Shown here in pieces: positions 23,912 to 33,369 of a DNA stretch of 39,429 bases (the stretch's first letter is position 1; every line of letters starts with the position of its first letter). Source of the stretch: CAZQRW01 sp964596115 (GTDB lineage: Bacteria; Hydrothermota; UBA3072; B12-G15); assembly GCA_964596115.1 (NCBI GenBank), contig CAZQRW010000010.1, positions 1 through 39,429 on the forward strand, in the 5' to 3' direction. Position numbers and translations under genes: made by a program. The notes under the pieces are model-generated. The model saw only the letters and a list, made by a program, of their open reading frames with translations, did not search any database and was not told the origin of the DNA.

Positions 23912-25303
23912 TTAAGATTTAGACCGTAAATTGTTTGACAAATTACTATTTTTGTATCTTTCTTTTACGATCCTTTTAGCCAGTTCAACAGCTTCTTTTT
24001 TTGTCCTTATATCCCCTTCTTCATATGCAGTTTGCACCATTTTAAGTATTTCCCCAAAGTATGGTCCAGGTGTTAAACCAAGATATTTTATTAAGTCCTT
24101 ACCCATAATTATCTGCCTGATGTCTTTCTTTTTATGGAAGTAATATTTCAATATTTCATTTCCTGTATAAATTACTTTCTCCGTTGTTCTGCCATTTGAT
24201 GCCTCTGCATCAGCAAAAGAAAAAAGAATGAGACCCATTACATCTTCTCCAAGTCTGAATATAATCCTCCGTTTTGCCCTTTCTGTTAGAATTTCCTGGG
24301 TTGATAAGAGGTGAATCCACATATGATTGCCTATTATCATTGAAATATAATCTATCTCTTTCTTTGAAAATTTTAGCTCTTTTCCTCTTTTTCTAAACCA
24401 TTCCGCGCCTTTCTCTTCATGACCGTAAAAATGCACCGATCCAGTATCATCATATGATATAGTTTCTGGCTTTTTTATATCATGTAAAAGCGCTGCTATT
24501 TTAAGTAAGGGAAGTTTATTTTCAAGATAAGGCCTCATCTTATTTTCAAACTTCTTAAAAGGTTTTATATTTCTAATTAATTCTTCAAGCTTTTTTACAG
24601 TTAATATTGAATGTTCGAGGAGGGTAATATTTGTGCCTCTCCCACCACCAATTTCCTCCATTTTTATAAATCCAGGAAAGATAATATCAAAAACATTCGG
24701 CAGCACACCTCTGTAACTATTATCCTCAGAAAACATTAATAAGAGTTCCTGTCTTATCCTTTCAGGTGCAGAGGAATTTAAATTTTGAGCATATCTAACA
24801 AATAGAAATTTTGTCTCTCTCTCGATCTCAAAATTAAGGGCGACAGAAAGTCTAAGCCCCCTTAAAATCCTTAAGGGGTCATCCAATATATTTTTTTCTC
24901 TCGAGACACGAATAATCTTTCTTTGTATATCCTCGACCCCCTTTAAAGGGTCATAGAATTTGCCATTTGTTAGGTCATAGGCCATAGCATTAATTGTAAA
25001 GTCTCTCCTCGTCAAGTCTTCCTCAATAGATTTATCGCCAAGTCCAAGAACATCCACCGTGTAATTATTTAGCACAACCCTCCATTCATCAAATTCCTCT
25101 TTAAGTTTAAAGCACCTTCCAATTTTTGAAGCAAAAAGTTTCCCACTTCCTGATACTGCAATATCAACATCACTTACCCTCCTTCCTATAAGAAAATCCC
25201 TAATGCTCCCACCGACAAGGAATACATCTTCATTTTTTCTTTTTTTTATGATTTTATTTATTACAGGATGAGAATATATGCTTCTTTCGAGATATCTTTT
25301 CAT
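23912..25303 (-). CDS. cca: CCA-adding tRNA nucleotidyltransferase / poly(A) polymerase family with HD domain
   Basis: A 463-residue class II nucleotidyltransferase that adds or repairs the tRNA 3' CCA. The head domain has G-G-S-I-R-D (31-36) and the catalytic D-V-D (45-47); neck motifs are R-R-D-F-T-I-N-A-M-A-Y and D-D-P-L-R-I-L-R. An HD phosphohydrolase domain follows (L-L-H-D-I-K-K-P-E). The tRNA-Ser at 38367-38451 has no encoded CCA, so such activity is needed here. From sequence I cannot separate a full CCA enzyme from an A-adding or CC-adding one or from poly(A) polymerase. The start overlaps lnt (ATGA). Confidence 0.88.
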   Translation of the reverse strand: MKRYLERSIYSHPVINKIIKKRKNEDVFLVGGSIRDFLIGRRVSDVDIAVSGSGKLFASKIGRCFKLKEEFDEWRVVLNNYTVDVLGLGDKSIEEDLTRRDFTINAMAYDLTNGKFYDPLKGVEDIQRKIIRVSREKNILDDPLRILRGLRLSVALNFEIERETKFLFVRYAQNLNSSAPERIRQELLLMFSEDNSYRGVLPNVFDIIFPGFIKMEEIGGGRGTNITLLEHSILTVKKLEELIRNIKPFKKFENKMRPYLENKLPLLKIAALLHDIKKPETISYDDTGSVHFYGHEEKGAEWFRKRGKELKFSKKEIDYISMIIGNHMWIHLLSTQEILTERAKRRIIFRLGEDVMGLILFSFADAEASNGRTTEKVIYTGNEILKYYFHKKKDIRQIIMGKDLIKYLGLTPGPYFGEILKMVQTAYEEGDIRTKKEAVELAKRIVKERYKNSNLSNNLRSKS

Positions 25304-26823
25304 TGGTTATTTTTCTCCTTATCTATACCTTTATTTCTCTCCTTTCTAAATCTGAGTATTATAAACATAAATACAGCAAATCCGAGAAATGCCCATCCAA
25401 AGAGATCGCCAATCCTTGCATACACTGTCATTCTTTTAACTATTGGGATTTTTTCAGATTGCACATCCCTTGTAAAGAGATGAGTTTTTTTGACTATTCG
25501 CCCAAATGGATCTATAAAACCACTGATTCCTGTATTTGCGCACCTGACTATAGCCCTTCTATACTCAATGGCTCTAAACACAGACATATCAAAATGCTGA
25601 TAAGGCCCTGAAAGTTTACCAAACCAGGAATCCTCGGTGATGTTAACGATAAAATTTGCACCGTTTCTTACAAACCTTCTTATAACTCGGGGGAAAATTT
25701 CCTCAAAACATATGGGAACAGAAAATTTATAACCAGGACCATTGAAGATAGAAAATTTTCTTCCAGGGAAAAAATCACCTTGACCCAGGTTGATTCTTTC
25801 GAATAGAGGAATTACATCATTATATGGAAAACGCTCAACAAAAGGCACAAGATAATTTTTCCTGTATTTTCCAATCAGTATACCTTCTTCAAGATAAGCG
25901 GCTGAATTATAGTACACTGTTTTATCCTTTTTAAACTCATATTCTGGCGTTCCTACTATTATACCTGTTTTTAACCGTCTGGATAGATTCTCAAATTTAC
26001 TTCTACAATTAATATTGTTAAAGATAAAACATGGCGAAGCAGATTCTGGCAGTACATATAAATCATAACCGCTATTTGCATCTATTAGACTGTCGATTAC
26101 TTCCAATCTATACTCGTCATACCCTGCCCTTTTGGCATCAGGATTTATATCTGTTTGTACAATGCATACATTGAGCTTTTGCGAAGGCAATCTGTATAGA
26201 TGCACATAGATGATTGAGCCGACGAAAGGAATAATTATGAGTGATATAAAGATATAAAGATATTTTCTTAACCTTAATTTCAAGAATTGATAAAAAAATA
26301 AATTAAGATAGATGACCCAAATTCCAACCAGGGGCAATCCCCCAAGGGAGGCAAATTGGATTAAAAACCACATTCTGGATTGAGAGTAACCAATAACTCC
26401 CCAGGGAAATCCAAAATTCGATGTAAGGGTTCTAAAAAATTCAATGCCAATAAACACAATTGGCCAGAGAAGTATTAACCCCTTTTGTTTCATCTTAGGG
26501 TAAAGATAGAATGCAAGACCAAAGTATACAGAAAGATATCCAACCAAAAGGAGAAACCCGAGTATTATATATATTCTTGTCTGCGGCTCAACATTTGAGA
26601 ACGGAATCCAGTAAAGTATAAATAAAAAAAAGAAAACGCCAAAGAGAAAGCCAACCTTGAAACCACTTTTTCTCCTATCCAGTAGAAAAAAAATAGGTAT
26701 AAATGAAAACCACGCAAGGAAGTTTAAATTGAATGGACCAAAGCTTAGGGCCAGTAAAAGCCCCGAAATAGAGGTGATTATGACGGTCTTCTGTAAGCTA
26801 TTGGCTAAAATATTTTTGTGCAT
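25300..26823 (-). CDS. lnt: Apolipoprotein N-acyltransferase
   Basis: A 507-residue inner-membrane enzyme that adds the third acyl chain to outer-membrane lipoproteins. N-terminal membrane helices span about 10-205, followed by a periplasmic nitrilase-fold domain. The catalytic triad is visible: E260 in V-L-P-E-S-A, K322 in R-K-N-Y-L-V-P-F, and C372 in P-I-C-F-E-E. The last helix is at about 475-493. Its presence is good evidence for triacylated lipoproteins and a diderm envelope. It starts 12 bp after the oxidoreductase gene and overlaps cca at the end. Confidence 0.95.
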   Translation of the reverse strand: MHKNILANSLQKTVIITSISGLLLALSFGPFNLNFLAWFSFIPIFFLLDRRKSGFKVGFLFGVFFFLFILYWIPFSNVEPQTRIYIILGFLLLVGYLSVYFGLAFYLYPKMKQKGLILLWPIVFIGIEFFRTLTSNFGFPWGVIGYSQSRMWFLIQFASLGGLPLVGIWVIYLNLFFYQFLKLRLRKYLYIFISLIIIPFVGSIIYVHLYRLPSQKLNVCIVQTDINPDAKRAGYDEYRLEVIDSLIDANSGYDLYVLPESASPCFIFNNINCRSKFENLSRRLKTGIIVGTPEYEFKKDKTVYYNSAAYLEEGILIGKYRKNYLVPFVERFPYNDVIPLFERINLGQGDFFPGRKFSIFNGPGYKFSVPICFEEIFPRVIRRFVRNGANFIVNITEDSWFGKLSGPYQHFDMSVFRAIEYRRAIVRCANTGISGFIDPFGRIVKKTHLFTRDVQSEKIPIVKRMTVYARIGDLFGWAFLGFAVFMFIILRFRKERNKGIDKEKNNQ

Positions 26824-26835
26824 TGTGGCTATACC

Positions 26836-27837
26836 TTAAAAAGGTTTTACCTCTTTCCCTTCCTCAAACGATCTATAACCTGCCTTTATAACGCTAAGGA
26901 GATAGTTTGCATCCTTCACACTGTACGCAGGTTTTACCTTTCTTCTTACCGCATCTCGGAAATGCAGAAGAATGTTATTATAAGCATCTATAAACGGATG
27001 ACGAGGTATATTCTTAGGTGTTATTTCCATTATTTGATCGTCGTATAGTTTCTCTATTTTGAATGGGTTCAAAATTGCTGTTCCCTTCTCGCAGTATATA
27101 TTAAAAAATGTAAAGTCCTTTTCGAAAAGTATTGTCCAGCTTACCTCAAAGGAAGTGAATGTTCCATCATCAAATTTAAGGAACATTATGCCAGAATCCT
27201 CTACATCTCCAGTTCTGTGAAGTGTAGTATAAACAGAACTTATTTTCCTTCCGAGAGTCCAAACTACATAATCCAATACATAGAGGCCCAGTGTCATAAT
27301 TACACCACCGCCTGCCTCAACTTTTTCATCCTTCCAGCTTTTCTCTCTTTTTCTTAGACTTTTCAGCCATCCTGCCTTAGAATATGAAACAGAACCAAGT
27401 TCTCCCGAAGAAATCAGGCTTTTGAAGATTTTTACATCTTCTCTGAACCTTCCAATTGTTACAGGCATTATAATTCGATCGGTTGTTTCTGCTGTCTTCT
27501 CAAGTTCTGCCATTTCCTCTGTTTTAAGACAGAGTGGCATCTCACATAGTATATCCTTTCCATAATCAAGAGCGGACATTATCATTGGATAATGTAGGTA
27601 ATTGGGCGTTGCAATGATCACAGCATCCAGCTCTGGGTTCCTTATAAGATCTTCATAGTCATCATAAATGTGGCTAACATTGTATTTATTTGCCACAGCC
27701 TTTGCCTTTACAATATCATTATCACAAATTGCATAAGGGTAAAGGCCCTCAATCGCACTTAATATGGGAAGATAAGCTACTTGAGAAATTGCGCCAACCC
27801 CGGCAATACCTATTTTAACACTTTCAATGTTTTCCAA
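26836..27837 (-). CDS. Gfo/Idh/MocA-family oxidoreductase with altered E-K-P motif
   Basis: A 333-residue NAD(P)-dependent dehydrogenase-like protein. The N-terminal Rossmann fold has G-I-A-G-V-G-A-I-S, A-T-P-N-Y-L-H and a normal C-terminal alpha/beta domain. The usual catalytic E-K-P tripeptide reads E99-M100-P101, so the conserved lysine is methionine here. Substrate unknown; the family acts on sugars, inositols and biliverdin. Translation probably starts at TTG 27837, five bases after an AGGGGG site; no ATG fits. It overlaps purN by 14 bp and precedes lnt. Confidence 0.87.
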   Translation of the reverse strand: MENIESVKIGIAGVGAISQVAYLPILSAIEGLYPYAICDNDIVKAKAVANKYNVSHIYDDYEDLIRNPELDAVIIATPNYLHYPMIMSALDYGKDILCEMPLCLKTEEMAELEKTAETTDRIIMPVTIGRFREDVKIFKSLISSGELGSVSYSKAGWLKSLRKREKSWKDEKVEAGGGVIMTLGLYVLDYVVWTLGRKISSVYTTLHRTGDVEDSGIMFLKFDDGTFTSFEVSWTILFEKDFTFFNIYCEKGTAILNPFKIEKLYDDQIMEITPKNIPRHPFIDAYNNILLHFRDAVRRKVKPAYSVKDANYLLSVIKAGYRSFEEGKEVKPF

Positions 27838-28456
27838 AACTTCCCCCTTGTTTTATATTTACTTTCCTGCCATTTATCGTCAGGGCACCCTCAGAGAAAA
27901 GTTTAATAGCCTCAGAATAAATTCTGTGTTCTTCCTTCAATATTCTTTTAGAGAGAATATCAACATCATCATCCTGGAAGATTGGGACTACCGCCTGGAG
28001 AATAATAGGGCCCCCATCTACACTCTCATCAACAAAATGTACAGTACATCCTGAAAATTTGGCCCCGTACTCGAGGGCTTGTTTCTGAGCGTTTAAACCT
28101 TTAAAAGATGGGAGAAGGGATGGGTGAATATTCATAATTTTCCCTTTAAATGCCTTTAAGAATTTTGTTTTTAGAATTCTCATAAACCCTGCAAGGCAGA
28201 CTAGATCGATGTTCTTTTTCTTCAGAATATCAATATACCTCTCTTCACCTTCTCCCATTAGTGTATATTTCCCCTTGCCCGGATGAATAAATTCTGCCTC
28301 TACACCCAGCTTTCTTGCTTTCTCGAGGGCAGGTGCATCTTCGATATCTGATATTACAAGCACTACACGTCCATTAATATATCCATTTTGAGTGTTTTTT
28401 ATTATTGATTCCATATTTGTGCCTCTTCCTGAAACAAGGATTGCTATTTTAATCAT
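27824..28456 (-). CDS. purN: Phosphoribosylglycinamide formyltransferase (GART)
   Basis: A 210-residue enzyme of purine synthesis that transfers a formyl group from 10-formyltetrahydrofolate to GAR. The N-terminus has V-S-G-R-G-T-N, and the catalytic set is N109-I-H111-P-S-L-L-P with D147 in V-D-G-G-P. I chose ATG 28456, preceded by AGGTGG; the in-frame upstream codon at 28492 lies inside the ABC gene and adds a non-family extension. No other pur genes are nearby. Confidence 0.94.
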   Translation of the reverse strand: MIKIAILVSGRGTNMESIIKNTQNGYINGRVVLVISDIEDAPALEKARKLGVEAEFIHPGKGKYTLMGEGEERYIDILKKKNIDLVCLAGFMRILKTKFLKAFKGKIMNIHPSLLPSFKGLNAQKQALEYGAKFSGCTVHFVDESVDGGPIILQAVVPIFQDDDVDILSKRILKEEHRIYSEAIKLFSEGALTINGRKVNIKQGGSFGKH

Positions 28457-29171
28457 TGAGGCCACCTGTAAAAGAAAAATAAGCCTCTTCAAGGGATTTA
28501 AAACCTTCTCTAAGAAGCTCTTGCATTCTCTCTACACCTTGTATAATACCCTCATCTATTAAACAGATTCTATCTGAAATTTCTTCTGCAAGGGAAAGTG
28601 TGTGGGTTGACATTACAACAATGTTTCCCGTTTTAACAAAACTTCTAAGTGTTTTCTTTATTATTCTCGCACTGGAAGGATCAAGCCCTACCAGGGGTTC
28701 ATCTATGACAAGTATCTTTGGATTATGTATTAATGCCTGCATAAAAATAACCTTTTGACGCATACCATGTGAATATTCAGCAGAGGGATAATCGATCCAT
28801 TCATCAACATTAAAAACCTTCAATAATTCCTCAAAGTTATGTTCGATTTCTTCCTTATCCATTTTATAAATCCTTGCAACAAAATATACAAATTCCCTCC
28901 CGGAAAGTTCCGGGTAAATAAAGGGTTCATCTGGAATATAACCTATGATAGATTTGAATACTTCAGGTTCTTTTCCTATATCTTTGCCGTCAATAAATAT
29001 CTTTCCTTCATCAGGTTGAAGTAATCCGGTCAGCAATTTAAGCGTGGTTGTCTTACCAGCTCCATTTGGTCCAAGGATAGTGAACAACTCTCCGTCATTT
29101 ACTACAAAATCAACCTTGTTCACAGCTGTCTTCTGACCGAATTTCTTTGTCACACCCTTAAATTCAATCAT
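28449..29171 (-). CDS. ABC transporter ATP-binding protein (ABC-2 type)
   Basis: A 240-residue ATPase with Walker A G-P-N-G-A-G-K-T (34-41), signature Y-S-H-G-M-R-Q-K (133-140), Walker B I-L-V-I-D-E-P and an H-loop S-T-H. It resembles the CcmA/NatA-like subunits that pair with ABC-2 permeases for export. No permease gene is adjacent; the preceding gene encodes a transglutaminase-like protein, and the ATG overlaps its end by 8 bp. The partner may be encoded elsewhere. Confidence 0.9.
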   Translation of the reverse strand: MIEFKGVTKKFGQKTAVNKVDFVVNDGELFTILGPNGAGKTTTLKLLTGLLQPDEGKIFIDGKDIGKEPEVFKSIIGYIPDEPFIYPELSGREFVYFVARIYKMDKEEIEHNFEELLKVFNVDEWIDYPSAEYSHGMRQKVIFMQALIHNPKILVIDEPLVGLDPSSARIIKKTLRSFVKTGNIVVMSTHTLSLAEEISDRICLIDEGIIQGVERMQELLREGFKSLEEAYFSFTGGLND

Positions 29172-30555
29172 AATTCAACACTTCGATCTGGAGTTTATTG
29201 ATGATTTTATAAAGTTTTGCCTGGTTTTGAAAACTTCCCTCTTCGAACTTTATATGTGTAGCATCTGCAATATGCTGTCCAAAAGTAGGATCAACAGATA
29301 CCCACTTCCCCATCCACACGCCTGCCCACGCATGATAATAGAAACCATCCCCAACGTAGACAACCCCAACCTCCACACGAGCAGGTATTCCAATTGCCCT
29401 TGCAAGGGCAACAAAGAGAGCGGCATGCTCATTACAATCTCCTTCCATCGTTTTAATTACTTCAAGGGGATCAGGAATAGAGAATGTAGGTTTCTTTTTG
29501 ATATTTTTATATAGATAATCTATTATCTTCTCTACTGCATTCCATCCATCTGATTTCCCTACAATCTTCTTTGCAAAGTCAACAACGATTTTATCATTGC
29601 ACGGAATAAATGGTGTGGGTTTCGTATATGCCTTTAATGAGGAAGGAACTTTGTCATATTTCCTCGGGTAGGTAGTTCTTATTTCAAGGATGTTATTTAG
29701 AAGTTTTTGCCTGTCATCGTTGATATTCAATCCGCTTAAATCAACATTTTCAATCTTTACTTTAAGATATTTTGTGCTTCTGGGGGAAGGAATTTTTTTC
29801 TTTGGTTTGATCGAATATGATTCGTAAAGACCGACAGGTATGCCTGTTATTTTTTTTGCGTTTTTTTCTGTTTCTCTAATCATTTCAAGGCCGATAGGGG
29901 AAGACTCTCGGACAAGACTATTTGTTTTATCTACCCAGAATTCTATTTTAATCCCGCTCATTTCAACAAAATATTTTTTTATTTCTACGCCTTGAAAAAC
30001 ATCCTCACCTCCATAAGTAACATTAATGGTAAACAATGATTGCAATGTAGGGTCAAAGAACTGGAATTCCCCTGTTTTGCCGAATTGCACTATTCCTTCA
30101 ATGGTCGCAGGTACATTGTCTGTTTTAAGATCATATGACAAATGTCTCTTTTTCCCCTCTGAGGTAAAATCTATATTCAGTTTTTTGCCTTTCTTTTGTC
30201 CTTCTGCGTGAAATTTGTATCCTTTTGAAAACATATCAAATTTAAATGACAATAGATTGTAATCTTTATCTGTTTTTGCGTCCACGATATATTTTACTTC
30301 ATTCTCACTACCGCTCATCGGTGTAATTTTCATATATGTATATGATCTTACCCTATAACCTTCTTTTAAGGTATCAATTTTACTTGAAACATAGCCTACC
30401 TTATATCCCTTCAAGTAAATACCCATCCATTCCACACCCTTACCCGTAGGTAAACCTACATCCTGCCTCTTTGCCTTTTTACCTGTGTTTACAATATAAA
30501 TAATCAAAAGAATAATTATTATTGTTGCTGAACCCCATAATATTTTTTTTCTCAA
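29164..30555 (-). CDS. Membrane-anchored transglutaminase-like cysteine protease-fold protein
   Basis: A 463-residue protein with one N-terminal membrane helix (about 7-23), a large beta-rich extracytoplasmic region, and a C-terminal transglutaminase core with the triad C374 (G-D-C-N-E-H), H408 (Y-Y-H-A-W) and D422 (V-D-P-T-F). Bacterial members cleave or crosslink proteins, or act on peptides; the substrate is unknown. Translation starts at TTG 30555, four bases after GGGAGG. It is followed immediately by an ABC ATPase gene. It sits 57 bp after the PASTA genes. Confidence 0.87.
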   Translation of the reverse strand: MRKKILWGSATIIIILLIIYIVNTGKKAKRQDVGLPTGKGVEWMGIYLKGYKVGYVSSKIDTLKEGYRVRSYTYMKITPMSGSENEVKYIVDAKTDKDYNLLSFKFDMFSKGYKFHAEGQKKGKKLNIDFTSEGKKRHLSYDLKTDNVPATIEGIVQFGKTGEFQFFDPTLQSLFTINVTYGGEDVFQGVEIKKYFVEMSGIKIEFWVDKTNSLVRESSPIGLEMIRETEKNAKKITGIPVGLYESYSIKPKKKIPSPRSTKYLKVKIENVDLSGLNINDDRQKLLNNILEIRTTYPRKYDKVPSSLKAYTKPTPFIPCNDKIVVDFAKKIVGKSDGWNAVEKIIDYLYKNIKKKPTFSIPDPLEVIKTMEGDCNEHAALFVALARAIGIPARVEVGVVYVGDGFYYHAWAGVWMGKWVSVDPTFGQHIADATHIKFEEGSFQNQAKLYKIINKLQIEVLNYD

Positions 30556-30612
30556 TTTACCTCCCGTTTTTTTTCACTTTCTTTTCAATAATATGAAAAA
30601 TACAAAATCCCT

Positions 30613-31323
30613 TTATTTTTCCCCTTTTCCCACAAATAGTATAACTGTATCCCCTTCTGATACCTCTACACCTGGAAGCGGATTTTGAACTATTACCATA
30701 CTATCTTTGCCTACAGTGGATCTTACTTCTCCAAGGGTGAGTTTTTGTTTTTTTATAATACTTAAAGCAGTTTCAAGAGAAAGCCCGACGAGATTGGACA
30801 TAAGAAAGACATTTTTACTATACTTTCCTATGTATACTGTAACTCTTTCTCCTTTTTCTATCTCACCGCTATCAGACGGGGAAACATCCACTACAATATT
30901 TTCGCTATCTTCCTGACTCACAGGAACATTTATAGTGATTAAGTTAATAATACCTGCATCTTCAAGTAACTTTTTCGCATCAGTCCACATTTTTCCTTTT
31001 ACATCGGGGAACTTTAATCTTTCTGCACCTTTACTCAAAATAAGTTTTACCCTTTTACCAAATCTAATTTTATGCCCAGCAGGTGGTATCGTACTTACAA
31101 CCTTTCCTCTTTTGACCTTATCAGAAAACACGCTGTCCGCAACAATTCCTTTTAAATCAAGACCCGACAAAATATTTATTGCATTTTCAGCACTTTGATC
31201 TTTTAAATCAGGGACTTTTGTAACCTTGCCATATTTTAGAAAAAAGGGGAAAAAAAGGTAAAAAATCAAGAAGCCAAATATAAAAGAACCTATAAGGGTT
31301 AAAGCGTAGGCTTTTTTGCTCAT
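30613..31323 (-). CDS. Membrane-anchored PASTA-domain protein (second of two)
   Basis: A 236-residue protein with an N-terminal membrane helix (about 7-27) and three extracytoplasmic PASTA domains (V-P-D-L..., F-P-D-V..., and one beginning near L-V-G-L-S-L). The domains end in P-x-x-G-x-x-x-x-x-G-x-x-V-x-L-x-x-type turns. PASTA domains bind peptidoglycan muropeptides or beta-lactams in Ser/Thr kinases and penicillin-binding proteins. Here there is no kinase or transpeptidase domain. The start overlaps the first PASTA gene by 4 bp (ATGA). Confidence 0.9.
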   Translation of the reverse strand: MSKKAYALTLIGSFIFGFLIFYLFFPFFLKYGKVTKVPDLKDQSAENAINILSGLDLKGIVADSVFSDKVKRGKVVSTIPPAGHKIRFGKRVKLILSKGAERLKFPDVKGKMWTDAKKLLEDAGIINLITINVPVSQEDSENIVVDVSPSDSGEIEKGERVTVYIGKYSKNVFLMSNLVGLSLETALSIIKKQKLTLGEVRSTVGKDSMVIVQNPLPGVEVSEGDTVILFVGKGEK

Positions 31324-32078
31324 TCTGTTATTGCTTCTCTATTGATGACAACATTCACCTTACTACCTTTTTTTACCGTGGAACCTGACCTTGGGTTTTG
31401 ACGAATAATTATATCAAAGTTATGTTCGGCATCAGTAGTATACCTTACATTACCGATTTCTAATCCGAGATTTTTCAATTTGCGAGTTGCAGAAGAAAGG
31501 GATAAGCCTGTTACCCTTGGAACAACTACACTCTCTGGCCCTCCGCTCACTACAATATCAACCTTAAAATTTGGTGTAACCTTCTTTCCTGGCTCAGGTG
31601 TAGTATTTAGAATAGTGTTTTCAGGTTTATCCGAAACTTCTTTCTTTATGCTTCCAACAACAAGACCTTTTTCGGCAAGTAAAACTCTTCCCTGATTCAG
31701 GCTCATACCTGTCACATCAGGCACTATGATTTCATTCGGCTTTGCCTCTTCTGGACCCAGGCTTTCAACAATTTTAATAATATCCCCTCTTTTGATCTTG
31801 GTACCCGGGAGAGGATCCTGGTATATTATCTTTCCGCTTTCAACCATATCACTGTTAATTTTCTTTTCAACTACCAATGAAACTCCCTTCGAATCAAGGA
31901 GCGTCCTTGCTGTTTCAACGTCAATTCCTTTCAAATTCGGTACATCAACCCGTTCACTTTTCGCCCTGGTAAAGGTTGGTGAAAAATACCAAAATGAAAA
32001 TGATACTATCCCTGATACGACCAATGCAGTAAAAAAGGAAATTAAAAAAGTTTTTGCTCCTGATTCATTGTAATACAT
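31320..32078 (-). CDS. Membrane-anchored PASTA-domain protein (first of two)
   Basis: A 252-residue protein with an N-terminal membrane helix (about 10-31) and three PASTA domains (V-P-N-L-K-G, V-P-D-V-T-G, V-P-R-V-T-G). No cytoplasmic domain is present beyond about nine residues. It follows rsmB with one base between them and has a strong AAAGGAGGT site. The pair looks like a duplicated or divergent wall-sensing or wall-anchoring module; direct function unknown. Confidence 0.9.
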   Translation of the reverse strand: MYYNESGAKTFLISFFTALVVSGIVSFSFWYFSPTFTRAKSERVDVPNLKGIDVETARTLLDSKGVSLVVEKKINSDMVESGKIIYQDPLPGTKIKRGDIIKIVESLGPEEAKPNEIIVPDVTGMSLNQGRVLLAEKGLVVGSIKKEVSDKPENTILNTTPEPGKKVTPNFKVDIVVSGGPESVVVPRVTGLSLSSATRKLKNLGLEIGNVRYTTDAEHNFDIIIRQNPRSGSTVKKGSKVNVVINREAITE

Positions 32079-32079
32079 A

Positions 32080-33369
32080 TTACCTCCTTTTTATTATCAA
32101 ACCAGCAAATAATCCATCAATTCCATCTCTTTGAGGGAGTGTTTTAAAAAATCCATTATAGCCAAATTTTCCCTCATATGTAATTAAATCAAAATTTTTG
32201 TTTTTTGCAAGGAAATTTTTGATAATTTCTTCATTTTCTTCTGGAAATATTGTGCAAGTTGAATATAAAATTCTTCCTCCAGACACGATGTTATTAGCCG
32301 CATTTGACAGAATCTCTGATTGAATTTTTGTAAGTCTTTTTATACTATTCTCTTTTATTCTATATTTTAAATCAACTCGCTTTGTAAGTGTTCCAAGACC
32401 ACTGCAGGGCACATCCAACAATATACGGTTCACTTTCCTTAATCTAACATTCCTTGCATCAGCCCTGAAAATATACATATTTTTTATCCTCAATCTATTC
32501 TTATTTTGTATAATTCTATCAATTCCTTTTATATCACTTGCAAGCACAGTGTCTTCATTGTTCATCAATTCTGATAGTAAGGTTGCCTTACCCCCAGGCG
32601 AGGCACATAGGTCAGCCACTATATCCTTCTTTTTTGGTGTTAACAACTCAGTGGCAAGGCTTGACGACTCATCCTGAACTGAATATAAACCTAAATTAAA
32701 GTATTTTGACTTTAAAGCCTTTCCCTCTGAATAGAGGCTGTAGGGATAATGCCTTGCTTTCTCCACCCATATTCCTGTGGATTTCAGTTTATTATAAACT
32801 TCATCAACTGTTGTATACAACCTGTTTATCCTTAATGTAAGTTTTGATCTTTCATTGCTTGCCTTTAAAAATCTGGCGACATCATCTCCAAAGACCTTTT
32901 CAAGCCTCAAGATTAGCCATTCTGGGAAAGAATAATATATAGATAAGTATTTTATTCCTTCCCTGGGATATTCAACATCAGAGATATTCCTCAAAACTCC
33001 GTTGACAAGCGAAGCAGTTCCTCTATGACCATATTTTTTTGCAAGTTTTACCAGTTCATTTACATTGGCATAGTCTGGAATATTAGTAAATAAATGGGAA
33101 TAGATACCTATTCTTAAAATATTCCTTATATAGGATGAGAGGGAATTAATGTTCCTCTTTTTTATATGTTTATCTAAAATATAATCTATTCGATAAATCC
33201 ACCTGACAACACCAAAAAATATCTCCTTCGCAAAATCTATTTCTCTCTGCTCTTTCTGCTTTTTTACCGTGTTGAGAAAAGAGATATCAGCATTTTTACC
33301 CTTTTCATATAATACAAGTGCTTTAAGGGCTAAGTCTCTACCTTCCACAAAATCTACACTTTCCTCCAA
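32080..33369 (-). CDS. rsmB: 16S rRNA (cytosine967-C5)-methyltransferase
   Basis: A 429-residue RsmB/Sun enzyme with an N-terminal NusB-like RNA-binding domain (1 to about 145) and a C-terminal SAM methyltransferase. The SAM loop is D-L-C-A-S-P-G-G-K-A; catalytic cysteines are in D-V-P-C-S-G-L-G and Y-S-T-C-T. The start is uncertain: TTG 33369 gives the longest product, while GTG 33348 is also in frame after GGAGG. It overlaps cysS by 16 bp. Confidence 0.95.
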   Translation of the reverse strand: MEESVDFVEGRDLALKALVLYEKGKNADISFLNTVKKQKEQREIDFAKEIFFGVVRWIYRIDYILDKHIKKRNINSLSSYIRNILRIGIYSHLFTNIPDYANVNELVKLAKKYGHRGTASLVNGVLRNISDVEYPREGIKYLSIYYSFPEWLILRLEKVFGDDVARFLKASNERSKLTLRINRLYTTVDEVYNKLKSTGIWVEKARHYPYSLYSEGKALKSKYFNLGLYSVQDESSSLATELLTPKKKDIVADLCASPGGKATLLSELMNNEDTVLASDIKGIDRIIQNKNRLRIKNMYIFRADARNVRLRKVNRILLDVPCSGLGTLTKRVDLKYRIKENSIKRLTKIQSEILSNAANNIVSGGRILYSTCTIFPEENEEIIKNFLAKNKNFDLITYEGKFGYNGFFKTLPQRDGIDGLFAGLIIKRR

